64,000 nucleotides of DNA, taken from assembly GCF_002117485.1 (NCBI RefSeq), contig NZ_CP021030.1, positions 561,001 through 625,000 of the forward strand. Reading direction: 5' to 3'. The stretch comes from Rhizobium sp. NXC14. Its GTDB lineage: Bacteria; Pseudomonadota; Alphaproteobacteria; Rhizobiales; Rhizobiaceae. Under the pieces are notes generated by a model. The model ran no database searches and was not told the DNA's origin. It worked only from the letters and a program-made list of their open reading frames with translations. The position numbers were made by a program, and so were the translations under genes. Positions 56,843 through 64,000 of the stretch are shown here, piece by piece. The first letter of the stretch is position 1. Every line of letters starts with the position of its first letter.

Positions 56843-58429
56843 CTATTCGGCGATCGCCCATTTCTCCGGATGCGCCTGATAAGGGCCGCCGCCGGGAGCA
56901 GGCGTCCAGACGAAGTCCTTCAGCCTGGCGGAGGCGACGCCATAGCGTTTCGCCACCCACAGCGGACCCCATGGCAGTTCCTTGTTCATCACCTTGCAGA
57001 CCTCCTGGTAGCGGGCGGAGCGCTTTGCAGCATCCGTCTCGCCAAGTGCCGCGTCGAGAGCGGCCGTCAGCACAGGCATGCGCACACGCGCGACGTTGGG
57101 GCCGGCCGGCGGGATCTGCTTTTCGTTGAGGCCGACATTGATGCTGCCCGGATCCGGGCCGTTCTGCAGGCCGGCATAGACCATCTGAAATTGTGCGATG
57201 TCAGGCGTCGGGTTGAGCACGATGCTGTTATAGGTCGGGGTGTCGACGGCGCGCGGCGTGACGTTGATGCCGACCTGGGCGAGCATCGCCTGGATCGCCG
57301 CCATGACATTGGCGGCAAGCGGCGTCGTGTAATAGGTCAGAAGCGTGATCGGCTTGTTGCCGTTGATCTCATCCCAGCCGGCTTCCTTCAGCAGCTGTTT
57401 GGCCTTTTCCGGATCATAGGCATAGGTCTCGATGCCTTTCGGCACCACCTGATCGGCGACATAGGCGCAGTTTGCCGGTTCGGCGGCGCCGCCGTAAAGG
57501 CTCTGGATGATCGCATCGCGATTGATCGCATACATCACCGCCTGACGGACCCGAACATCCTTCCAGATGGGTGAGTCGTGGTTGAAACCGAGATAGTTGA
57601 CGACGAAGGAGTTGCCTTCGATGACGCGGAAATCCTTATTGTCGTTGAAGGCCTTCAGATCGTTGGAATCGACATAGGTGAACTGGATCTCGCCGGCGCG
57701 CAATGCGGCGATCGCCGCTGCCGGATTGGCGAAATAGCGGTTGATGATCTTTTCGAGCGCCGGTTTGCCGCCCCGGTAGTCGGTGTTGGCGGCAAGTTCG
57801 ACATATTGATCGGTGACATATTTGCTGAACTTGAACGGCCCGGTGCCGATCGGCGCCGTGGACCACCACGTATTCTTGGCGAGCTGATCGGCTGGGATCT
57901 GCGAAAGCGCGTGCTCCGGCAGCATCATCACCTTCGTCAGCGTGTCCATCAGGCTTGCGGACGGGGCCGACAACTTGATCACCAGGGTCTTGTCGTCCTT
58001 TGCCTCGACCGAGGATACGGCATTCAGCCGCGCCGCCAAGACGGAGCCGGTCTTGGCGTTCTTGGCAAGCTCGATGGTGAACTTGGCGTCCTTTGCCGTG
58101 AAAGGCTTGCCGTCGTGCCATTTCGCATCGGCGAGCATGAAGGTGTAGGTCAATTGGTCGGGACTGACCTCGTAGGACGAAGCAAGCTGGCCGACGACCT
58201 TCTCGAGCTTCTCGTCATAGGCCACTAGCGGCTCGAAATAGACGCTGAGCCATGTGAAGCCGCCCGTCGCGGCGAGCGGATTGAAATTGCCCTGGAAACC
58301 ACCAGGCCCGACATCGAAGCCGCCCGACAGCGTGGCCGCCTGCGCGGGGCCGGTGAAGGCTGGGGCGACGGTCGTCGCCATCAAAGCAGTCAATGCGATG
58401 GCCGATGATAGTCTTTGCAGTCGTTTCAT
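56843..58429 (-). CDS. Peptide-type ABC transporter solute-binding protein
   Basis: A 528-residue family 5 extracellular solute-binding protein with a Sec signal (SSAIALTALMATTVAPAFTGPAQA). Family features are KVVGQLASSYEVSPDQLTYTFMLAD and AKWHDGKPFTAKDAKFTIE, the SBP_bac_5 signature region. Usual ligands are di/oligopeptides, opines or similar amides. The stop codon of the GntR regulator gene overlaps its start (ATGA), an unusual coupling of regulator and binding protein. Confidence 0.92.
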   Translation of the reverse strand: MKRLQRLSSAIALTALMATTVAPAFTGPAQAATLSGGFDVGPGGFQGNFNPLAATGGFTWLSVYFEPLVAYDEKLEKVVGQLASSYEVSPDQLTYTFMLADAKWHDGKPFTAKDAKFTIELAKNAKTGSVLAARLNAVSSVEAKDDKTLVIKLSAPSASLMDTLTKVMMLPEHALSQIPADQLAKNTWWSTAPIGTGPFKFSKYVTDQYVELAANTDYRGGKPALEKIINRYFANPAAAIAALRAGEIQFTYVDSNDLKAFNDNKDFRVIEGNSFVVNYLGFNHDSPIWKDVRVRQAVMYAINRDAIIQSLYGGAAEPANCAYVADQVVPKGIETYAYDPEKAKQLLKEAGWDEINGNKPITLLTYYTTPLAANVMAAIQAMLAQVGINVTPRAVDTPTYNSIVLNPTPDIAQFQMVYAGLQNGPDPGSINVGLNEKQIPPAGPNVARVRMPVLTAALDAALGETDAAKRSARYQEVCKVMNKELPWGPLWVAKRYGVASARLKDFVWTPAPGGGPYQAHPEKWAIAE

Positions 58430-59157
58430 TGTGCTCCTCCCAGATTTGCACTTTTCTTGTTGGCTGCGATCACCCGGGAAATGCCGTCATAATGGCGGTC
58501 CAGGCGCTTCTGCGCTTCCGCGACGTCCTTCGCTTCGATGGCGTCGACGATCGCCGCGTGATCCCTCCAGGTGGCGACGGGGTCGACATTGTCGAGGTTG
58601 ACGAAATCGGACGCCTTGTAGAAGGCGAGCCAGAACACATCGATCAGCCGGGCAAGCGTCTCGTTGTTCTGGCAGCGGAAGAGCAGGGTATGAAAAAGCT
58701 GGTCTTCGTCGGCGAAGGACTGCCCACGTTCCGCGTGGATCCGCATGCGCTCCACCGCGGCGCGCAATTCGGCGATATCGTCGTCGCCGATCATTTCAAG
58801 CGTCTTGCCGATCAGCCCGACTTCGAGAGTGCGGCGGATCTCGATCACTTCTTCGATCTGTCGCAACGCGCCGCCGAGGCCATAAGCGAGATTGTCGAGC
58901 AGCGGCTCGAATGAGAACGCCTTCACGAAGATGCCGACACCCCGGCGCGACTCCAGCACACCCAGCGATTCCAACGCCTTGATGCCTTCGCGCAGGGAAT
59001 TGCGGCTGACGCCGAGCTGGTTTGCCAAGTCGGATTCAGCCGGAAGCAGCGTGCCCGGTTTGAGCCCGTTGTCGCTGATATAGGCGCGCAGGCTCTCCTG
59101 CACGGAGACGTGAAGAAGAGGCGCACGGGTAAGCGGCTTCATGGATTTCAGCGGCAT
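58426..59157 (-). CDS. FadR-subfamily GntR transcriptional regulator
   Basis: A 243-residue regulator: winged HTH at about residues 25-75 (LLPAESDLANQLGVSRNSLREGIKALESLGVLESRRGVGIFV) and an all-helical FCD ligand domain after residue 85. It heads the transporter-aldolase operon and its stop overlaps the SBP start, so it is probably autoregulated and induced by the transported compound or a catabolite. Alternative ATG five codons in. An inverted repeat lies 39 nt upstream. Confidence 0.93.
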   Translation of the reverse strand: MPLKSMKPLTRAPLLHVSVQESLRAYISDNGLKPGTLLPAESDLANQLGVSRNSLREGIKALESLGVLESRRGVGIFVKAFSFEPLLDNLAYGLGGALRQIEEVIEIRRTLEVGLIGKTLEMIGDDDIAELRAAVERMRIHAERGQSFADEDQLFHTLLFRCQNNETLARLIDVFWLAFYKASDFVNLDNVDPVATWRDHAAIVDAIEAKDVAEAQKRLDRHYDGISRVIAANKKSANLGGAQ

Positions 59158-59195
59158 GCCTTGTCATTTCCGTCTGCGATGAAGATGCCATAGAC

Positions 59196-59214
59196 ATATC
59201 CACTTGTAGGATAT
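59196..59214. promoter_or_regulatory. Candidate GntR operator
   Basis: ATATCC (59196-59201) and GGATAT (59209-59214) form a perfect inverted repeat with a 7-nt spacer (ACTTGTA), 39 nt upstream of the GntR start. Position fits self-repression and control of the operon; binding is inference. Confidence 0.5.
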
Positions 59215-59355
59215 CCGTCAAATAGATTTGTCCGCTGCTGGGAGTGTCAGCGGTAGGCATGGTGGTGATCGGAGGATTGCCGCCCGTTGCGACAGGTCCG
59301 CGGCTTGTGTCCGAGTGAGTGGCGGAAAACTAAACGAACGGCCTGCCGCCGACCC

Positions 59356-60363
59356 TCAGTCAGGTTGCGGTGGAGCGGTCGTTTCCCCCTGCGAAAGCGC
59401 GCAGGCGAGCAAGATGGGATGTCCGATGCCGGGCGTCGGTTGCTTGTTCAAAAGAACCGCGACTGCCGCAGCAGCGATCTTTTGAATCGGCTGTTTGACG
59501 GTGGTCAGCCGCGGCGTGGTCATGCTCGCGAGCGGGATGCCGTCGAATCCGACGATGGAAAGGGCTGCGGGTATCGGTATTCCCAGATCATGTGCCGCTC
59601 TCATGCAGCCGATCGCCTGCTGATCCGAACTTGCAAAGATCGCGGTCGGCCGTTCGCTGCGGGCGCGTGCCAGCAGATAGTTTCCCGCCGATCGTCCGCT
59701 TTCATAATCGAAAGCCGCCTCGGCAATCAGCGGCGACCCTATTTGTCCGCCGTCGTCGGGCTGCCCCATGGCGTCGAGGTAACCTTTGAGGCGATCGTTG
59801 GCAGGCACGGAATGTCTGGGGCCCGAGATGAAGCCGATGCGGCGATGACCAAGCTGCAAAAGATGCTCGACGCCGAGACGTACGCCCGCGCGGTGGTCCG
59901 AGGCGATGCCGGAATATCCGGGCATGAGACGGTCGACGACGACGATCGGCAATCCCTTCGGCAGCTTGAGCCTATGGAAATCATTGCTGGGAACGAGGAT
60001 GATGCCGTCGACTTTCCGGCTTGTCAGCTGCCCGATCCGGTCTGCTTCCTTGGCCGCATCGTCAAAAGACGTCATGACGATGATGTTGTAGCCATGGCTT
60101 GCCGCAGCCTGTTCGGCGGACTGCACGAGTTCCGAAAAGAAGGGATTGGTCAGATCCGGAATGACGATGCCGATGAGGCGGCTGACCTTGCTGCGCATGC
60201 TTCGCGCCGACGGGTCGGGCATATAGCCGAGCTCGTCGATGATGCGTCTGACGCGTGCCCTCAGCTCATCGGTCACGGCGGGGTGGTCATTCAGGACTCG
60301 CGAGACGGTCCCGGTGGAAACGCCGGCAAATTTGGCAACGTCTCGAATTCCGACCTTTGGCAT
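59356..60363 (-). CDS. LacI-family transcriptional repressor
   Basis: A 335-residue LacI/GalR regulator. The HTH IRDVAKFAGVSTGTVSRVLNDH spans residues 6-27, with the hinge following (SARSMRSKVSRLIGIVIPDLTNPFF). The C-terminal periplasmic-binding-like domain has GIILVPSNDF. Two operators of LacI type lie in the divergent spacer, so it likely controls its own gene and the sugar ABC operon. Confidence 0.93.
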   Translation of the reverse strand: MPKVGIRDVAKFAGVSTGTVSRVLNDHPAVTDELRARVRRIIDELGYMPDPSARSMRSKVSRLIGIVIPDLTNPFFSELVQSAEQAAASHGYNIIVMTSFDDAAKEADRIGQLTSRKVDGIILVPSNDFHRLKLPKGLPIVVVDRLMPGYSGIASDHRAGVRLGVEHLLQLGHRRIGFISGPRHSVPANDRLKGYLDAMGQPDDGGQIGSPLIAEAAFDYESGRSAGNYLLARARSERPTAIFASSDQQAIGCMRAAHDLGIPIPAALSIVGFDGIPLASMTTPRLTTVKQPIQKIAAAAVAVLLNKQPTPGIGHPILLACALSQGETTAPPQPD

Positions 60364-60506
60364 AATGGAAGAACATGTCCTTCATTTCAGTCTCGGGGAC
60401 GTGGAGGCACCCGATCGGGCTTCAGCTAATGGTCTCCATCGCCTTCGTCAAAGGGCCGCAGTCAATTTGACGGCGTCTGCATAACACGAGAAACGCCGGC
60501 ATTCAA

Positions 60507-60520
60507 TGGAAACGGTTCAT
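60507..60520. promoter_or_regulatory. LacI-type operator, copy 1
   Basis: TGGAAACGGTTCAT: GAA-N-CG-N-TTC symmetry centred on CG, the LacI-family operator form. Identical to a second copy at 60622. It lies 144 nt upstream of the lacI-family start. Confidence 0.7.
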
Positions 60521-60621
60521 CGTTGATTCTTGAGAAGGTCAGGATTGCTGCCGCCTCCGCCCGGTTCTGTCCATTTTCGCCGCCTTGACAATCTTGCGGG
60601 CCGTTGTTACCCAAGTGGCGT

Positions 60622-60635
60622 TGGAAACGGTTCAT
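60622..60635. promoter_or_regulatory. LacI-type operator, copy 2
   Basis: TGGAAACGGTTCAT, identical to the copy at 60507 (115 nt apart, almost exactly 11 helical turns). It lies 51 nt before the sugar SBP start, near the probable promoter or start of transcription. Confidence 0.75.
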
Positions 60636-60686
60636 CAGCGAAGGCACTCAGGTGAGGATAGGCCCGGAACCGTTCGGAGGAGAGAA

Positions 60687-61673
60687 ATGTCCCAATATAC
60701 GAAGCGTGATTCCGTCCTGATGCGTGCGCCGCGCCGTGCGGCATTGAAGCTTGGACTTGCCGGCACCTTGGTGCTCGCACTGTCTTGCGGCGTGTCGCCC
60801 GCTTTTGCAGCCGGCAAGCCGAAGGTCGGCCTGATCATGAAGTCTCTGTCCAATGAGTTCTTCAAGCAGATGAAGGCCGGTGCCGACAAGTATGCGGCCG
60901 AGAGCAAGGACAAGTTCGACTTCAAGGCTGTCGGCATGAAGGACGAGCGCGATTTTGCCGCCCAGGTCGATGCCGTCGAAAACTTCGTGACGCAGAAATA
61001 CGACATCATTGTCGTCGCCCCGGCCGATTCGAAGGCGATGGCCACGCCGCTTGCAAAGGCCGTGAAATCAGGGGTCAAGGTCATCAATATCGACGTGCCG
61101 CTCGATGCCGATGCCAAGAAGGCAGCCGGCATCGACCTGGCTTTCTTCGGCCCCGACAACCGCGAAGGCGCCAAGCTCGCCGGCGATGCTCTGGCCAAGG
61201 ATCTGGGGGCGGGCGCGAAGGTCGTCATTCTCGAGGGCAATCCTGAGGCGGATAATGCCAAGGAACGCAAGGAAGGCTTCATGGACTCCGTCAAGTCGGG
61301 CAAGCTCGAGCTTCTCGACAGCAAGACCGCCCATTGGGAGACGGAAGAAGCCAACACCGTCATGACGAATTTCCTGACGAAGTATAAGGATATTCAGGGT
61401 GTCATGGCGGCCAACGACTCCATGGCGCTTGGCGTCGTCAAGGCCCTTGATGCAACCGGCCAGGCCGGCAAGATCAAGGTCGTCGGCTTCGACAACATCC
61501 CGCCGGTGCAGCCGCTGATCAAGGACGGCAAGATGCTTGCCACCGTCGAGCAATATGGCGCGCAGATGGCGGTCATGGGCATCGACTACGGTATGCGTGA
61601 ACTTGCCGGCGAAAAATTCACCGGCTGGGTCAAGACCGACATCAAGCTCGTTACGTCAGGCGACCTTAAATAA
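60687..61673 (+). CDS. Sugar ABC transporter substrate-binding protein (ribose/xylose type)
   Basis: A 328-residue cluster-B periplasmic binding protein. The signal carries a twin-arginine-like motif (RRAALKLGLAGTLVLAL), so export via Tat is possible, though the Sec-type core is also adequate. Mature features are KVGLIMKSLSNEFFKQMKAG and the NDSMALGVVKALDATGQAGKIKVVGFDNIP loop. GGAGGAGAGAA precedes the ATG at 60687. It is first of the sugar ABC operon. Confidence 0.92.
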   Translation: MSQYTKRDSVLMRAPRRAALKLGLAGTLVLALSCGVSPAFAAGKPKVGLIMKSLSNEFFKQMKAGADKYAAESKDKFDFKAVGMKDERDFAAQVDAVENFVTQKYDIIVVAPADSKAMATPLAKAVKSGVKVINIDVPLDADAKKAAGIDLAFFGPDNREGAKLAGDALAKDLGAGAKVVILEGNPEADNAKERKEGFMDSVKSGKLELLDSKTAHWETEEANTVMTNFLTKYKDIQGVMAANDSMALGVVKALDATGQAGKIKVVGFDNIPPVQPLIKDGKMLATVEQYGAQMAVMGIDYGMRELAGEKFTGWVKTDIKLVTSGDLK

Positions 61674-61704
61674 TCGACATCGCCGACTGGTTTAAGCGAA
61701 AGGA

Positions 61705-61726
61705 AGCGCCGGCTGCCGCCGGCGCT
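61705..61726 (+). terminator. GC-rich hairpin between SBP and ATPase genes
   Basis: AGCGCCGGC (61705-61713) pairs perfectly with GCCGGCGCT (61718-61726) across a 4-nt loop. No T-tract follows, so it is more likely an mRNA-stabilising or partial-termination element that keeps the binding protein more abundant than the ATPase. Confidence 0.5.
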
Positions 61727-61746
61727 GACCGCTGCCACTCGACTGC

Positions 61747-63363
61747 ATGGTGATCACTCCGACGGGGCTCGTTGCGGGCTTGCGGAGTGCGCATGTGTGG
61801 GTGATGGCCAAGGAACTCAAACGGATCATGCACGAGGTGGACGTGTCGGACGCAGCAGATGACCACATCCTGAAGCTGGAGGGGATCGGCAAGCGCTTCC
61901 CGGGCGTCGTCGCGCTCAGGAATGTTTCCATGCGGATTGGCCGCGGCAAGGGCCACGTCCTGCTCGGCGAGAATGGCGCAGGCAAGTCGACCCTGATCAA
62001 CCTGCTGGGCGGTGTGTTCAGGCCGGACGATGGCCACATTTCGTTCGACGGCAAGCCCTATCATCCTGCCTCGCCGCTGGAGGCCTTCAAGGCCGGCATC
62101 CGCGTCATCCACCAGGAACTCCACCCCCTTTCCAATCTCAGCGTCGCTGAAAATCTGCTCTTCGAGCATCTGCCGCGTCGATACGGGCTGGTGGATTACA
62201 AGCAAATGAACCGTCGGGCGGCCGAACTGCTGGCGGAAGTCGGTCTCGATGTGGCGCCGACGACGCTCGCCAGTCGCCTCAGCGTCGCGCAGTTGCAACT
62301 GCTCGAGATCGCCAAGGCGCTCTGCTATGAAAGCAAGCTGCTCGTTCTCGACGAGCCGACGGCAACCTTGACGTCCAAGGAAGTCGATCGGCTATTCGAA
62401 ATTCTGAAGCGGCTGAAGGCGCGCGGTGTGACGACGCTCTATATATCGCACAGGCTCGAGGAGATTTTCGAAGTCGGAGATGACGTCACGGTGCTGCGCG
62501 ATGGCCAGCATGTGATCACGCGTCCCCTGTCCGGATTGGCCATCCCCGACATCGTTGAGCTGATGGTCGGGCGAACGCTCTCGGATCATGGCGTCTTTCG
62601 CAGTGACAGCTCGGTGTTCGGCGAGGCGCTCGGTGTCTCCGGTCTGAAAGTGACACGAAACAGCCCGGAATTGTCGTTTTCGGTGGCCAAGGGCGAAATC
62701 GTCGGCATTGCCGGCCTTGTCGGCAGCGGCCGGACGGAGGCGGTCCGCGCCATATTCGGCGCTGACGTCAAAGCCGGCGGCGAGATCCGCATCGACGGAG
62801 AGCCGGTTGCGATCAATGCGCCGAAAGATGCGGTTGCCGCCGGCCTGTGCCTGGCGACGGAAGACCGCAAGCTGCAGGGCCTGATGCTCGACATGAGCTG
62901 CGCGGAAAACACCACGGTCACCGACCTCGGCAAGATCTCCCGCAAGGGGCTGATCAGCCGCAGGATGGAGAACGAAAACGCGCAGCGTCTTGTGCGGGAG
63001 CTACGCATCAAAACGCCATCCGTCCATCAACTGGTCAGAACGTTTTCGGGCGGCAACCAGCAGAAGGTGGTCATTGCCAAATGGCTGTTCCGCGGTCCCA
63101 AGGTGCTGATTTTCGATGAGCCGACCCGCGGCATCGATGTCGGCGCCAAGGCTGAAATCTACGAGCTTCTCTGGAAGTTTGCCGCTGAAGGAAAGGGTGT
63201 TCTGGTCGTATCCTCGGATCTGCCGGAACTCATCGGCATCTGCCATCGCATCATCGTCCTGTCGGACGGCAAGATCGCCGGCGAAATCGCGCGGGATCAA
63301 TTCGAAGAGAGTAGGATCCTCTCACTTGCTTACAAGGAGTACAGTCGTGTCCGGCAACATTGA
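61747..63363 (+). CDS. Sugar ABC transporter ATP-binding protein (double-NBD, RbsA/XylG type)
   Basis: About 538 residues with two ATPase domains. NBD1 has LGENGAGKSTLINLLGG, LSVAQLQLLEIAKAL and VLDEPTATL; NBD2 has GLVGSGRTEAVRAIFG (degenerate Walker A, as usual in the family) and FSGGNQQKVVIAKWL, LIFDEPTRGIDVGAK. The ATG at 61747 has extra N-terminal residues compared with relatives; 61804 or 61828 may be the real start. The permease starts before its stop. Confidence 0.93.
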   Translation: MVITPTGLVAGLRSAHVWVMAKELKRIMHEVDVSDAADDHILKLEGIGKRFPGVVALRNVSMRIGRGKGHVLLGENGAGKSTLINLLGGVFRPDDGHISFDGKPYHPASPLEAFKAGIRVIHQELHPLSNLSVAENLLFEHLPRRYGLVDYKQMNRRAAELLAEVGLDVAPTTLASRLSVAQLQLLEIAKALCYESKLLVLDEPTATLTSKEVDRLFEILKRLKARGVTTLYISHRLEEIFEVGDDVTVLRDGQHVITRPLSGLAIPDIVELMVGRTLSDHGVFRSDSSVFGEALGVSGLKVTRNSPELSFSVAKGEIVGIAGLVGSGRTEAVRAIFGADVKAGGEIRIDGEPVAINAPKDAVAAGLCLATEDRKLQGLMLDMSCAENTTVTDLGKISRKGLISRRMENENAQRLVRELRIKTPSVHQLVRTFSGGNQQKVVIAKWLFRGPKVLIFDEPTRGIDVGAKAEIYELLWKFAAEGKGVLVVSSDLPELIGICHRIIVLSDGKIAGEIARDQFEESRILSLAYKEYSRVRQH

Positions 63364-64000
63364 AACCAAGATCGAAGCGAAAGTGACAGGCTTCTGGGAC
63401 AAGCTGATCCGGATCTCGATGAAAGAGGCAGGCGTTGCCATCGCCCTCGTCCTGATCGTCATCTTCTTCTCGGCGACGGCGCCCTATTTCGCGACGCCGG
63501 AGAATTTCCTGAAAATCTTCGTTCAGATTGCCATCAACACCGTGCTTGCTTCGGGCATGACCTTTGTCATCCTGGTCGGCGGCATCGACCTTTCGGTGGG
63601 CTCGCTGCTGGCCCTTTGCACGGTCATCGGCGCGACGATCATGATCGACCCCAGGTTCTCCCCCTGGCAGGCGATCGTGCTCGCTTCGCTCGCCTCGATG
63701 GGTACCGGCGCGCTCCTTGGCGCCATCAACGGCTGGGTCTGCGAAAAGTGGAAGCTGCCGTCCTTCATCGTCACGCTCGGCATGCTGAATGTCGCCAGCG
63801 GCCTGGCACGCGTCGTCAGCGACAACTCCACCATCACCGGCCTGCCGCAACCATTCGTCGATTTCGGAAATCTGATTTTCTGGGGCATCTTCCCGTCGAT
63901 CTTTCTGATTGCGATCGTCGTCGTCCTCGTCGGCTGGTTCGTGCTGCGTTACACCGTGTTCGGACGTTTCGTCTTCGCAATCGGCACCAATGAAGAAGCT
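63347..64000 (+). CDS. Sugar ABC transporter permease, partial (RbsC/XylH type)
   Basis: Begins at GTG 63347 (AAGGAGTACAGTC upstream), overlapping the ATPase end by 17 nt, and stays open to the last base of the window, 218 codons. The sequence has TM helices VAIALVLIVIFFSATAPYFA and IAINTVLASGMTFVILVGGIDLSVGSLLALCT, the BPD_transp_2 hallmark, and later LPSFIVTLGMLNVASGLARV. The 3' end lies outside the window. Confidence 0.93.
   Translation, partial: MSGNIETKIEAKVTGFWDKLIRISMKEAGVAIALVLIVIFFSATAPYFATPENFLKIFVQIAINTVLASGMTFVILVGGIDLSVGSLLALCTVIGATIMIDPRFSPWQAIVLASLASMGTGALLGAINGWVCEKWKLPSFIVTLGMLNVASGLARVVSDNSTITGLPQPFVDFGNLIFWGIFPSIFLIAIVVVLVGWFVLRYTVFGRFVFAIGTNEEA

Overview
The window reads as a chromosomal segment of a Rhizobium-group alphaproteobacterium (Rhizobium leguminosarum/etli type). 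This rests on high GC, the gene order murA - DUF2948 - hisD - UPF0262 - low-Mr phosphatase - infA - maf - yacG - tRNA-Phe, the small DUF982 protein, rhizobial intergenic palindromes, and two solute-binding-protein ABC operons with local repressors. The species call is inference; no 16S rRNA gene is present.

Layout. 1-12.5 kb: a TetR regulator, a large symporter/histidine-kinase/receiver hybrid, mscL, an aminotransferase, UDP-glucose 4-epimerase, a 3-hydroxyisobutyryl-CoA hydrolase-like protein, an MBL-fold hydrolase, a UvrD-type helicase and small envelope proteins. 12.7-20.2 kb: the conserved housekeeping block, bracketed by tRNA-Thr(GGU) and tRNA-Phe(GAA) and carrying two intergenic repeat elements. 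20.2-25 kb: an accessory tract directly after tRNA-Phe, all on the minus strand: a decayed reading frame, a DUF1643 gene coupled to a tiny ORF, an acyltransferase, an isoprenylcysteine-methyltransferase-like protein, a membrane protein and a possible two-winged-helix protein. 25.2-28.6 kb: NhaA, YceI, arylamine N-acetyltransferase and a cupin.

28.8-33.5 kb: a translationally coupled pair of flavin-reductase/PNPOx-like proteins (the second fused to GAF and a C-terminal helical/winged domain), then a four-gene bufferin (RiPP-type metallophore) cluster: DUF2282 precursor, DUF692/MNIO enzyme, DUF2063 partner and DoxX. A strong intrinsic-terminator-like hairpin sits between precursor and enzyme. 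33.6-39.5 kb: an F1-ATPase zeta-inhibitor paralogue, an ArsB/SLC13-type permease, and a histidine kinase and OmpR-type regulator on opposite strands around a MipA/OmpV porin-like gene. 39.8-49.7 kb: a patatin-like lipoprotein with a DUF3313 lipoprotein, a two-gene RND efflux operon, an S41 protease and small secreted or membrane proteins.

49.9-64 kb: a TetR repressor with three matching operators facing a frameshifted ridA; a large minus-strand operon (GntR, peptide-type SBP, two permeases, two ATPases, two DapA-family aldolases) that looks like import plus catabolism of one substrate class; and a LacI-controlled sugar ABC operon (SBP, double ATPase, permease) running off the right edge. Two identical LacI-type operators lie in the intergenic region of this last locus.
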